A stretch of 64,000 bases of DNA from Chitinophagaceae bacterium (lineage in GTDB: Bacteria > Bacteroidota > Bacteroidia > Chitinophagales > Chitinophagaceae): contig PMSV01000006.1 in assembly GCA_003168265.1 (NCBI GenBank), forward strand, positions 1 through 64,000. The letters run 5' to 3'. Each line of letters starts with the position of its first letter. Position 1 is the stretch's first letter. A program made the translations under genes and the position numbers. The notes beneath the pieces are model-generated. The model was not told the DNA's origin. It was given only the letters and a program-made list of their open reading frames with translations, and searched no databases. Shown piece after piece: positions 38,267 through 47,476 of this stretch.

Positions 38267-39384
38267 TACAGGTAACTTAAGTTGGTTCTTGGATTAAGAT
38301 TCAGCAATGTTTCATACATCAATTCGATCGTTTGCCCGATATCTTTTTTATGCAACATTTCTACTGTTGTATGCATATAACGAAGGGGGATGGAAATTAG
38401 TATGGATGGGCAACCTTCGTTAGCGTATGCAAAAGAGTCAGTGTCAGTGCCTGTGCTGCGGGAGAGCGTTCTCCATTGAACGGGGATATGATTTCTCTTA
38501 GCTACTTCTTCTACCAGGCCCAATAGTTTATTATGGATTGCGGGAGCATAGGCCAGAGAAGGACCTTTTCCGCATGCGATCTCTCCCTCAATGATCTTAT
38601 TGACCATCGGAGTGGCCGTATCATGGGTCACATCGGTAATGATCGCTACATTGGGCTTGATCCGGCGGGCAATCATTTCGGCTCCGCGAAGCCCGATTTC
38701 CTCCTGGACGGCATTGACAATATAGAGCGCATAGGGCAATTGTTTTTTCTTTTCCTTAACGAGGCGGGCAACTTCGGCGATCATGAATCCGCCGATCCGG
38801 TTGTCAAAAGCCCTTCCGATATAGTAATCATGGGACAATTCGTCAAAACCATCCTGATAGGTTACCACAGAACCGACATGGATGCCGAGTTCTTCCACTT
38901 CCTTTTTGGTTCGGGCGCCGCAATCAAGGAAAAGATTGTCTACTTTGGGCTGCGGCTCCTTGGATTCGTTATTGCTGATCCGGGTATGTATGGCAGGCCA
39001 TCCGAATACCGCTTTAACTGGCCCTTTGCGGCCATGTATGAAAACCCGCTGACTTGGAGCGATCTGGGGGTCCACACCGCCATTCCTTTTCAAATAAAGA
39101 AGGCCTTCGGGATTGATATAATTTACAAACCAACTGATCTCATCTGCATGTGCTTCGATTACAACTTTGAAAGTCTTCTCCGGATTCACTACACCTACAG
39201 CCGTACCATAGGGGTCGCTGAAATGGCTGTCTACAAAAGGCTTGATGTATTCGAGCCAAAGTTTCTGACCACTGGTTTCAAAACCTACGGGAGAAGCATT
39301 GTTTATGTAATTTCTTAAGAATTGGAGGGAAACATCGCTAATAAAAGATTTCTTTTTCTTGTTTGCAATAGTTGTCTTGGCCAT
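38266..39384 (-). CDS. M42 family metallopeptidase (glutamyl aminopeptidase/endoglucanase-like)
   Basis: VIEAHADEISWFV, GRAFDNRIGG, VQEEIGLRGAEM, ITDVTHDT, GTDTDSFAYANEG. Confidence 0.92.
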   Translation of the reverse strand: MAKTTIANKKKKSFISDVSLQFLRNYINNASPVGFETSGQKLWLEYIKPFVDSHFSDPYGTAVGVVNPEKTFKVVIEAHADEISWFVNYINPEGLLYLKRNGGVDPQIAPSQRVFIHGRKGPVKAVFGWPAIHTRISNNESKEPQPKVDNLFLDCGARTKKEVEELGIHVGSVVTYQDGFDELSHDYYIGRAFDNRIGGFMIAEVARLVKEKKKQLPYALYIVNAVQEEIGLRGAEMIARRIKPNVAIITDVTHDTATPMVNKIIEGEIACGKGPSLAYAPAIHNKLLGLVEEVAKRNHIPVQWRTLSRSTGTDTDSFAYANEGCPSILISIPLRYMHTTVEMLHKKDIGQTIELMYETLLNLNPRTNLSYL

Positions 39385-39400
39385 ATAATTCTATTAAAAT

Positions 39401-40267
39401 TCAAAAATAATTAAATAATGTCACTGCCGAGGACAACATCATCAGGCCGTCAAGCACGAAATAATACAGGTAATCGGAAAAATCCTTCCTGGCTCTTCGG
39501 TAGAGCAGGGCGGTCATCAAACCGGGTACTAGAAGTATTAAAATAAGTTTGCCGGAAAAACCGCAGAAAGCCATACAGACCGTGGAAATCAGGAATACCA
39601 GCAGGGTCAGAAAGAACAATCTATCAATGCCTTTTTCTGTCAAATAGGTGATCATGCTGCGAATCCCTTCCTTTTTATCATCCTCCCTGTCCCGGTAATC
39701 AAAAAGAATGCAAATGGAATATATTAAGCAGAACCTGCTGACTGCAAATACCAGGTCTGCCACCACGAGGCTATGATTTTCCGAAAATACCGGCAATAAG
39801 GTGGTGACGAACATCCATACCAGGGCAAGAAAAATGGTCTTGCCCACGGCGATATCCTTCAATTGCTTGAACAGGTTCTGGGGAATCTTAGGGGCCGAGT
39901 AGAGAAAGGTGATAAATGCTGCAAAGGAAAGGGCCATCCAATGTTCGATCAAACTGAAAAAAAAGAATAGCGATCCGGCAAGCCCAAGCAGGCATAACAA
40001 AAGATTCAAATCGCGGTGCCTCAGTGTCCATTCGGCACGTTTGGATACGATTACTGAAAAGGGAGTGAGCCACCAGTGAAAATTATAACTGCAAATAGTG
40101 GAAAAAAAAACAAACCAGGTAAGTGATGACGAAGGTGGATTGTGGAAAAGCAGTTGGCAGGTTTGATTTACCATCAAAACCGCACAGAAAGAAATATAAA
40201 GGCTGCTGAATAAAAAAAAATCAAAAATATTAATAAAAAAACTGCTTAGGCTCTTGGTTGGGTTCAA
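39401..40267 (-). CDS. UbiA-like prenyltransferase-fold membrane protein
   Basis: Multi-TM protein with FLYSAPKIP and ILFDYRDREDDKKEGIRS second-motif region; no clear first NDxxD motif. Confidence 0.6.
   Translation of the reverse strand: MNPTKSLSSFFINIFDFFLFSSLYISFCAVLMVNQTCQLLFHNPPSSSLTWFVFFSTICSYNFHWWLTPFSVIVSKRAEWTLRHRDLNLLLCLLGLAGSLFFFFSLIEHWMALSFAAFITFLYSAPKIPQNLFKQLKDIAVGKTIFLALVWMFVTTLLPVFSENHSLVVADLVFAVSRFCLIYSICILFDYRDREDDKKEGIRSMITYLTEKGIDRLFFLTLLVFLISTVCMAFCGFSGKLILILLVPGLMTALLYRRARKDFSDYLYYFVLDGLMMLSSAVTLFNYF
39402..39409 (-). promoter_or_regulatory. -7 motif TATTTTTG upstream of the M42-led operon
   Basis: TAnnTTTG on minus strand, 18 nt upstream of the M42 ATG. Confidence 0.45.
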
Positions 40268-40278
40268 GAAGAAGGTGT

Positions 40279-40740
40279 TTAATTAAATCGTTGGACAATG
40301 ATCAAACCGGTAGTAACCGTGTCACTTACATTGCCCGCATTGTCTTTTGCAACAAATTGAAAGATCAGGCTGTCCGGATAGTCCACGGGAGGAGTGCCAT
40401 ACTGCGGCGGGGTAATGGCCGAGATCAAAAAATCCTCATATCCAAGATCGAGCTGCATCTGGCCTTTAGGGCTACCGTCATAACCTGGAGCACTGATATA
40501 GAAACTATCACCCTGGGTAACCGTCTGAATCTGGTTGATCCTGGTCTTCCCGATGTAAATGGTATCAATGGGATGGCCTCCCTTGTCGGTAAAGTCAAAA
40601 TTCACAAGAAGGTCTTCGCCAACCTGAATATTTGTTGCACTCAAGGAGGTGAGTTTGATGCTCAGGCTTCCCCCTCCGTCTTTTTTGCAGGAGATTATTG
40701 TAAAAAGGATCAATCCGGTCAACAAATTCCTGTAGTTCAT
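40279..40740 (-). CDS. Putative lipoprotein of unknown function
   Basis: MNYRNLLTGLILFTIISCKKDGGG: signal peptide with lipobox. ORF extends to 40761 in the track. Confidence 0.7.
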   Translation of the reverse strand: MNYRNLLTGLILFTIISCKKDGGGSLSIKLTSLSATNIQVGEDLLVNFDFTDKGGHPIDTIYIGKTRINQIQTVTQGDSFYISAPGYDGSPKGQMQLDLGYEDFLISAITPPQYGTPPVDYPDSLIFQFVAKDNAGNVSDTVTTGLIIVQRFN

Positions 40741-40908
40741 CTGAAGATTTATAGTTTTCACTGTTTGCCAGATTAAACCTTGCTTATTTATTTCCGCCTT
40801 TGAGCCAAGACGCTGAAGCCCGGTTTCATGCCATTGAATTGTATATACAAACCTACGTGATTTTGACGAAAAGGTTTACTATTGCGATTGTTTTTACAAT
40901 TTGTTTGC

Positions 40909-41892
40909 ATGTTGGGATTCCCGGATAATATATTCCAGTTGGAAGAAGCGGATTTTAATGACCAGGCCCTGGAAATATTTCAGTTCCAGTACCGGAACAA
41001 TTCGCTTTACCGGGATTTTACGAACGGTCTGCAAATTCGTCCGGATGCCGTGCGCTCCATTTCCCAGATCCCATTCCTGCCCATCAGTTTTTTTAAGACC
41101 CATGCTGTAAAGACAACGGATTTTGAAGCCCAGATCCTGTTTGAAAGCAGCGGAACTACACAGACAGAACAAAGCCGTCATCTGCTCAGGGATTTAAATC
41201 TATACATAGAGAGCTTTATGCGTGGTTTTGAACTTTTCTATGGGCCTGCCAGCAACTTTTGTGTCCTTGGCCTTCTGCCATCCTACCTGGAACGAAAGGG
41301 CTCTTCCCTGATCTTTATGGTGGAAGAATTGATCAACCGAAGCGGGCACGCCAGGAGCGGCTTTTATTTGAATGAATACGAACGTTTGAATGAAGTTCTG
41401 ACTGAACTTGAAGCCAAAGGGCAGCCTACTCTGCTGATCGGAGTAACCTATGCCTTATTGGATTTTGCGGAGAAATTCCCGATGGAATTTAATCACACGA
41501 TCGTTATGGAAACTGGCGGGATGAAGGGCAGGCGAAAGGAATTGACCCGGGAAGAGGTACATGGTCGATTGTGCAAGAGTTTCGGTTTGTCCTACATACA
41601 TTCGGAATACGGGATGACGGAGCTTCTTTCCCAGGCCTATTCAAAAGGAAATGGCCGGTTTCAATGCGTTCCATGGATGCGTATTTTGGTTCGGGAGGAC
41701 GACGATCCGATGGAAGTTAAGGAGGCCGGAGATGGGATCATTCAGGTCATCGACCTGGCAAATATTTACTCCTGTTCGTTTATCGCTACAGAAGACCTGG
41801 GCAGATCCGGGCTGGAAGAGGGTCATTCCTTTGAGGTCGCCGGAAGGCTGGATGCGAGCGATCTGAGGGGCTGCAATCTCTTAGTCACTTAA
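40909..41892 (+). CDS. LuxE-like acyl-protein synthetase / acyltransferase
   Basis: ILFESSGTTQTEQSRHL, GGMKGRRKELTREE, YGMTELLSQAYS typical of LuxE/adenylate-forming type enzymes. Confidence 0.75.
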   Translation: MLGFPDNIFQLEEADFNDQALEIFQFQYRNNSLYRDFTNGLQIRPDAVRSISQIPFLPISFFKTHAVKTTDFEAQILFESSGTTQTEQSRHLLRDLNLYIESFMRGFELFYGPASNFCVLGLLPSYLERKGSSLIFMVEELINRSGHARSGFYLNEYERLNEVLTELEAKGQPTLLIGVTYALLDFAEKFPMEFNHTIVMETGGMKGRRKELTREEVHGRLCKSFGLSYIHSEYGMTELLSQAYSKGNGRFQCVPWMRILVREDDDPMEVKEAGDGIIQVIDLANIYSCSFIATEDLGRSGLEEGHSFEVAGRLDASDLRGCNLLVT

Positions 41893-42948
41893 AGGCAAAA
41901 GCCCGGTACAGGGTATTGTGCATTTTTTTTCATGGCTTTCAATGGCCAGTTCTACCATTCGGATGGTATTGTATCCCTGCTCGGCTTTTTCACGCAAGGG
42001 GATACCTGCACGGATAGACAGAAATAGGTTCTTATAATAAAGACCGAAATTGCCATTTAAGGAGGGGAATTTTTCCCTGATTATACTCCCATTGATTTCC
42101 GTATGTATGAGTCCCCAGTTTTCTTCTGCTTCCTTTCCCCAGTCCAACTGATCTGGAATAACCCCGATTTTAAGCAGTTCTTCCTGAGGGTCCTCACCCG
42201 ATTTTATAAAGGATCCTTTTAGTCCGTGAATCATATAGCGGGGGCCTGGTTCTCTTACCAGCATACCGGATTTTAGGATTGCTTTGCTATTTCCATAGTC
42301 CAGCCTTAGATCAAAATAATCGTTGATCTGTGCATGGGGCCTTTGTATCCTTAGATCGGCCGTAATGGTCTGAGGCAACCCAAAAAGCAGAAGGGCCTGG
42401 TCAATCAAATGGGAGCCCAGGTCGTAGAGAATGCCGCTGCCTGGTAAATCCTTTTCCCGCCATGCATTGGGCTTGAGCTCGGGCCGGTAACGATCGTAAT
42501 GAGCCTCAAATTCCACGATTTTGCCTAGCAAATGATCGTTCAGGATACTACGGATCGTGAGAAAATCGCAAGCATAGCGGCGGTTCTGAAAGACGCTTAA
42601 GAAGCGACCTGTATTTTGGGAGATTCTGATTAGTTCTAAGGCCTGGGAAGAATGGATAGTAAAGGGCTTTTCAACAACGACATGCTTTCCGGCTTCCAGG
42701 GCCTTTTTGGCATATTCAAAATGCGTGTCATTCGGGCTGGTAACAATGACCAGTTCAAGCCCGGGAAAAGAAAGCAATTCTTCAATGTTTCTTACAATAC
42801 TTACTTGCGGATAGCGGGGAAGGGAATCCTTTTGATGTCTTTCCAAAATGCAGGAAATTTTATACTCCTGCATGGAACTCAAAAAAGGCGCATGCATCAC
42901 TTTGGATGTCATTCCGAAACTAGTCAGGCCCGCTGAGATAGAATTCAC
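41881..42948 (-). CDS. Gfo/Idh/MocA family oxidoreductase
   Basis: VIVTSPNDTHFEYAKKALEAGKHVVVEKPFTI; DLGSHLIDQAL. Confidence 0.93.
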   Translation of the reverse strand: MNSISAGLTSFGMTSKVMHAPFLSSMQEYKISCILERHQKDSLPRYPQVSIVRNIEELLSFPGLELVIVTSPNDTHFEYAKKALEAGKHVVVEKPFTIHSSQALELIRISQNTGRFLSVFQNRRYACDFLTIRSILNDHLLGKIVEFEAHYDRYRPELKPNAWREKDLPGSGILYDLGSHLIDQALLLFGLPQTITADLRIQRPHAQINDYFDLRLDYGNSKAILKSGMLVREPGPRYMIHGLKGSFIKSGEDPQEELLKIGVIPDQLDWGKEAEENWGLIHTEINGSIIREKFPSLNGNFGLYYKNLFLSIRAGIPLREKAEQGYNTIRMVELAIESHEKKCTIPCTGLLPLSD

Positions 42949-43117
42949 GGCAATTCAGATAGAAATGACTGATAGGTGTTTAATAAGAGCCGGGCAATAG
43001 ATATAAGGATATTTTGCCAAAAAACTGCCACTCCAGGCTTAATTTGTAAGTCAGATGGCCCTTCGCTATTCGCTCAGGGGTTTTTCATCACCTGATAAAG
43101 ACTAATGCACAGACTTA

Positions 43118-43552
43118 TCAGGCAAGTGCGGTTTCTACGAATTTTTTCCTGGAGGTCTTGACCTGGATCTTCGGTTTTTGGAACATGAGTGCAGTCCATA
43201 CATGGTCGATTGTCACTTCATCAACACTTTCATAACCGGCAGCAGTGATGCATTTCCAATTGCAGTCCCTGTTTAGCGTAGTTGCGATCTTGGAAGCCAG
43301 TTTGGGGTAAGCTACCCACAATTTTGCTTCCTGCTGCATGGCAGGCATTATCTCCCCGATTATGTTGTTAAGCTGCGTTTCGTTTACAACGAAAATCATT
43401 GCAAAATCAATCTTTCTGGACTTGAGCAGGGGAGTGATGTTTTTAGCAAAAGTTAACTTGACAAACTGTTTTTCGATGGAGGAGGGTAGGCCCTGAATCA
43501 GCAGATTTTTTTCATCTTTTAGCTGAAGCTTTTCCAATAAGTTATTTAACAT
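43118..43552 (-). CDS. Conserved hypothetical protein
   Basis: 144-aa ORF with -7 motif upstream; IDFAMIFVVNETQLNNIIGEIMPAMQQEAKLWVAYPK. Confidence 0.7.
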   Translation of the reverse strand: MLNNLLEKLQLKDEKNLLIQGLPSSIEKQFVKLTFAKNITPLLKSRKIDFAMIFVVNETQLNNIIGEIMPAMQQEAKLWVAYPKLASKIATTLNRDCNWKCITAAGYESVDEVTIDHVWTALMFQKPKIQVKTSRKKFVETALA

Positions 43553-43599
43553 CTTTTACAGTTTTTATTTAAAAGAAACTTATCCTACTTTAAGGAGCG

Positions 43600-43607
43600 C
43601 AAATTTA
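43600..43607 (-). promoter_or_regulatory. -7 motif TAAATTTG
   Basis: TAnnTTTG on minus strand upstream of the 43552 start. Confidence 0.45.
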
Positions 43608-43726
43608 CAAAAAATTAATGGTCATTTTGACATTTTCAACAAAAAGGGCCGAAATCGTTTGCTCAAGGCCACAGATCAAACGCATTTTTGTCGTTCAGGC
43701 GGGTGGGAATTATAGGAATATCAGGT

Positions 43727-44386
43727 TTACTGCAGGCTTTTGGTCTTACGCATCCTCCTTCTGTCGCGGTATTTCAGGATTGGAACCTTACTTTCACTGC
43801 CCCTGATCAATCTCCCGATGTTCTTTTGATGGGTAAGAACAACGAGCAGGGCCACAGAAATGGCAAAAGCCCGGTAAATGGGCTCCTTTTCATCGAAAAT
43901 GAAGAGTATAAGTATAGCGAAAGCAATGCTTGCCAAAATTGAACTCAATGATACAAAACGGGTTAAGTAAAGTACCAGTATAAAAATTACAACACAGCAA
44001 ACGGCAACAAGAGGTTGGATCGCAAGGATCATCCCAAATAATGTCGCAACCCCTTTACCGCCGCGGAATTCGGCCCAAACAGGAAAAATATGACCCATCA
44101 CTGCAGCAAGGCCAAGACCTACCATGAAATTGGTGCGGTCGAATTCATCGTGTAAGTAATATGGAATTAGAATATAAAGACTGGTTGCAACGACACCTTT
44201 GATCACATCAACGATCATTACAAAAGACCCCCATTTCGAGCCCAAAACACGAAAAGTATTGGTCGCGCCGGCATTCCCGCTGCCATATTCCCGGATATCG
44301 ATGTCAAAAAAGTACTTACTTATCCAGACAGCCGTAGGTATTGAGCCGATCAGGTAGGCCAAAATAATAAGTAGAACTTCGACCAT
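43727..44386 (-). CDS. plsY: Glycerol-3-phosphate acyltransferase PlsY
   Basis: YLIGSIPTAVWISK, GSGNAGATNTFRVLG, FRGGKGVATLFG. Confidence 0.94.
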   Translation of the reverse strand: MVEVLLIILAYLIGSIPTAVWISKYFFDIDIREYGSGNAGATNTFRVLGSKWGSFVMIVDVIKGVVATSLYILIPYYLHDEFDRTNFMVGLGLAAVMGHIFPVWAEFRGGKGVATLFGMILAIQPLVAVCCVVIFILVLYLTRFVSLSSILASIAFAILILFIFDEKEPIYRAFAISVALLVVLTHQKNIGRLIRGSESKVPILKYRDRRRMRKTKSLQ

Positions 44387-44412
44387 GAATAAAAGGGGGT
44401 TGAATTGGAATA

Positions 44413-44420
44413 CAAATATA
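44413..44420 (-). promoter_or_regulatory. -7 motif TATATTTG upstream of plsY
   Basis: TAnnTTTG on minus strand. Confidence 0.45.
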
Positions 44421-44478
44421 ACAAAAATTATGAAAAAAAAGGTAGATAATTATTGGCTCAAGTATCCGGCTGATCCAT

Positions 44479-44730
44479 TCATTCTTGTAAAAAAGATTTT
44501 CTAATTTTAAATCTGTTAACACTTGTAATACGCTCAATATCAGACAGATCTTTTTTCAATAAACTACTTACTATTAAAACGCCTGCAGCTTTCAAATGTT
44601 GTAGCATAATAGTGAAAGCCCTTTCAACTAGCAGGGCAAAGCAGATATCCGAATCCGTATCCTTACTCAAATCAATATGTATTTCCAGGTGACCGGACGC
44701 GTTTTCAATGCAAAACGAAAAAGCCTGCAC
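44479..44730 (-). CDS. Uncertain small ORF between pnp and plsY
   Basis: 83-aa ORF whose GTG start lies inside the pnp terminator; length plausible but no recognised family. Confidence 0.3.
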   Translation of the reverse strand: MQAFSFCIENASGHLEIHIDLSKDTDSDICFALLVERAFTIMLQHLKAAGVLIVSSLLKKDLSDIERITSVNRFKIRKSFLQE

Positions 44731-44742
44731 AAAGCAGGCTTC
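44713..44742 (-). terminator. Rho-independent terminator of pnp
   Basis: Minus strand GAAGCCTGCTTTGTGCAGGCTTTTTCGTTTT. Confidence 0.8.
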
Positions 44743-44750
44743 AGTTCTTT

Positions 44751-46919
44751 TTAATTATTATGGGGTCTTGGCGGAGCCTGATTTTCCCTCGGCTTGGGAG
44801 GCTCTGGTTTCGGCATCAACACTTTCCTGCTTAGCTTGAATTTTCCGGTCCGTTCATCGACGCCCACCAATTTCACTTTAACCACATCTCCTTCTTTCAG
44901 CACGCCTTCCATGTTTTCCAGACGTTTCCAGGAGATTTCGCTTATATGAAGCAGTCCTTGCTTTCCAGGCAGGAACTCAACAAAGGCCCCGAATTCCTTG
45001 ATCCCTTTTACAGTACCCTCGTAAACCGTCCCTATTTCCGGAACAGCTACAATGCCTTTGATCCAGGCAACGGCCTTGTCCAAGCCTTCTTTGGCCGGGC
45101 TGAATATACTGACCTCTCCAAAACTGCCAACCTCTTCGAGGTTGATGGTAGTTCCAGTCTCGCGTTGGATTTCCTGTATGATTTTCCCTTGCGGCCCGAT
45201 AACGGCTCCGATAAATTCTTTGTCAATGAAGAGCTTAACCATACGTGGTGCATGTGGTTTGACATCCTCTCTTGCAGCAGGCTGGCAGTCGTACATCGCT
45301 TCAAGAATATGCAGACGGCCTTTTCTTGCCTGCTCCAATGCTTCTCTCATTGTATCCATGCTCAAACCATCAACCTTAATATCCATCTGGACTCCGCAAA
45401 TGCCATCGCGCGTTCCCGTTACTTTGAAGTCCATATCTCCTAAGTGATCTTCATCACCGAGAATATCTGTGAGGATGGCATATTTACCATCGGTTGGTCT
45501 CGTGATAAGCCCCATCGCCACTCCGCTGACATGTTTAGGAAAAGGCACGCCGGCATCCATGAGGGCCAGTGAGCCAGCGCAAACCGTAGCCATAGAAGAA
45601 GAACCATTGGACTCAAGGACATCGCTTACCACGCGAACGGTATAAGGATAATCATTTCCAGGCATCATTTTTTTCAGCGAACGCTGGGCCAGGTTTCCAT
45701 GGCCGACTTCCCGGCGTCCAGGTCCGCGAAGCATTTTCACCTCGCCGGTTGAAAAAGGGGGGAAATTATAATGCAATATGAACTTGCTGTAATCGGATTT
45801 TGCCGCACTTTCCACCAGCAATTCATCAAGTGGTGTTCCCAGTGTCACAGTAGTAAGGGATTGGGTTTCGCCCCTGGTGAAAAGAGCTGAACCATGGGGT
45901 GTAGGCAGCACATCCGTCTCCATTGACAGGGCTCGGATTTCCTCCAGCTTGCGTCCGTCCAGGCGGATGCGGTCGTCGAGGATCATATTTCGTACCACTT
46001 CCCATTTCAGGTCTTCAAAATATTTTCCGGCCAATTTTTTTTGTTCAGCCGTGGCTTCCTCGCCCAAACCGGAGAGGAGTTCTTCTTTAAGTTTACCAAA
46101 AGCATCGAAACGTTCATTCTTGCTGCTGCCCTTACGGGAAATCTCGTAGACTTTGTCCTTTGCAAAGACTTTCACCTTACTATTCAATTCCTCGTTCTGT
46201 TCAGGCTTCTTATAATCTCTTTTACCGCCTGCTCCTGCAAGTACTCTGAGTTCCTGCTGCGCTTTGATCTGAAAGCGAATGGCTTCATGGGCCAGTTCCA
46301 GGGCTTTTACCAGGTCCTCTTCGCTGCATTCAGAAGATTGTCCTTCCACCATCATCAGGTTTTTTTCCGTGGCGGCAACGATGAAATCCATATCAGCTTT
46401 TTCCAACTCGGATCGGGAAGGATTCACTTTAAACTCTCCATCAGCACGGGCAATACGAGCCTCACTGATGATTTCTTTGATGGGGATATCCGATACCGCC
46501 AAAGCTGCAGATGCTGCCAGGCAGGCCAGGGCATCGGGCATCACTTCAGTATCGCTGGAAATTAATGTGATCAGCACCTGCACTTCGCAGAGATAGTCTT
46601 CCGGAAAAAGAGGCCGGAGCGCTCGGTCAACCAAACGGCTGATCAACACTTCAGAATCACTCAGCCTTCCTTCTCTTTTAAAAAAAGAACCGGGAATGCG
46701 TCCAGCCGAGGCAAATTTTTCCTGGTAGTCCACAGAAAGGGGGAAAAAATCCTGGCCTTCTCTAGGTTCCTTGTTGGCAACGACCGTTGCCAGTATGATA
46801 GAATTCCCCTGTCGGACAGTCACCGACCCATCGGCCTGCCTGGCCAATTTGCCGGTCTCTATAAAGACCTCCCGGCCACCGCCAAGATCGAATTTAACAC
46901 TTTTGGGTTGTGAAAGCAT
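44751..46919 (-). CDS. pnp: Polyribonucleotide nucleotidyltransferase
   Basis: RNase PH repeats, KH domain (IGPQGKIIQEIQRETGTTINLEE), C-terminal S1 domain. Confidence 0.96.
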   Translation of the reverse strand: MLSQPKSVKFDLGGGREVFIETGKLARQADGSVTVRQGNSIILATVVANKEPREGQDFFPLSVDYQEKFASAGRIPGSFFKREGRLSDSEVLISRLVDRALRPLFPEDYLCEVQVLITLISSDTEVMPDALACLAASAALAVSDIPIKEIISEARIARADGEFKVNPSRSELEKADMDFIVAATEKNLMMVEGQSSECSEEDLVKALELAHEAIRFQIKAQQELRVLAGAGGKRDYKKPEQNEELNSKVKVFAKDKVYEISRKGSSKNERFDAFGKLKEELLSGLGEEATAEQKKLAGKYFEDLKWEVVRNMILDDRIRLDGRKLEEIRALSMETDVLPTPHGSALFTRGETQSLTTVTLGTPLDELLVESAAKSDYSKFILHYNFPPFSTGEVKMLRGPGRREVGHGNLAQRSLKKMMPGNDYPYTVRVVSDVLESNGSSSMATVCAGSLALMDAGVPFPKHVSGVAMGLITRPTDGKYAILTDILGDEDHLGDMDFKVTGTRDGICGVQMDIKVDGLSMDTMREALEQARKGRLHILEAMYDCQPAAREDVKPHAPRMVKLFIDKEFIGAVIGPQGKIIQEIQRETGTTINLEEVGSFGEVSIFSPAKEGLDKAVAWIKGIVAVPEIGTVYEGTVKGIKEFGAFVEFLPGKQGLLHISEISWKRLENMEGVLKEGDVVKVKLVGVDERTGKFKLSRKVLMPKPEPPKPRENQAPPRPHNN

Positions 46920-47004
46920 ATTATTGGAATTTTAGGATTGTAGAAGTCAGGAGGGGCGGATAAACAACCACAATCCGGGTTTAAAAATCATTAGTTCCTG
47001 GATA

Positions 47005-47036
47005 CAAAAAAAGATTCCCAACACTGATGTTGGGAG
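47005..47036 (-). terminator. Terminator between rpsO and pnp
   Basis: Minus strand CCCAACATCAGTGTTGGGAATCTTTTTTTG. Confidence 0.75.
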
Positions 47037-47105
47037 AAAAAATTGTATGCTACATGCCAATTATTTTCAGAATGTTTTCGGTATTGTTTTCAGCGTGTTT
47101 TCAGT

Positions 47106-47378
47106 TTATTTTCTGAGGCCGAGTTTTTCAATCAGCTCGCGATATCCCTGAAGGTTTTGTTTGCTTAGATAAGTAAGAAGGCGTTTTCTTTTACCTACCA
47201 GTTGCATCAAGCCGCGATGAGTTGAAAAATCTTTTTTATTAGCCTGAAGATGTTCAGATATGCTGTTGATTCTTTCAGTAAGCAAAGCAATCTGACCTTC
47301 AATAGAGCCCGTATTGGCAGATTTTCCGCCAAACCCCGAAAAAACGTTTTGTTTTTTTTCTTTGGTCAAATAAGACAT
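47106..47378 (-). CDS. rpsO: 30S ribosomal protein S15
   Basis: TGSIEGQIALLTERINSISEHLQANKKDFSTHRGLMQLVGKRKRLLTYL. Confidence 0.96.
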   Translation of the reverse strand: MSYLTKEKKQNVFSGFGGKSANTGSIEGQIALLTERINSISEHLQANKKDFSTHRGLMQLVGKRKRLLTYLSKQNLQGYRELIEKLGLRK

Positions 47379-47422
47379 TTCGAATTTTTTAGAAACCTTT
47401 TTTATTCTGTTAATTTCGGCGG

Positions 47423-47430
47423 CAAAACTA
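47423..47430 (-). promoter_or_regulatory. -7 motif TAGTTTTG upstream of rpsO
   Basis: TAnnTTTG on minus strand. Confidence 0.45.
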
Positions 47431-47476
47431 ACTAAAATAATCTGAAATTTGAAATTCTTTAAAAAGGACCCGAAGC

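Noticed and set aside
38533-39318. 261-aa plus-strand ORF opposite the M42 peptidase
   Set aside because: Antisense shadow of a gene with complete catalytic motifs.
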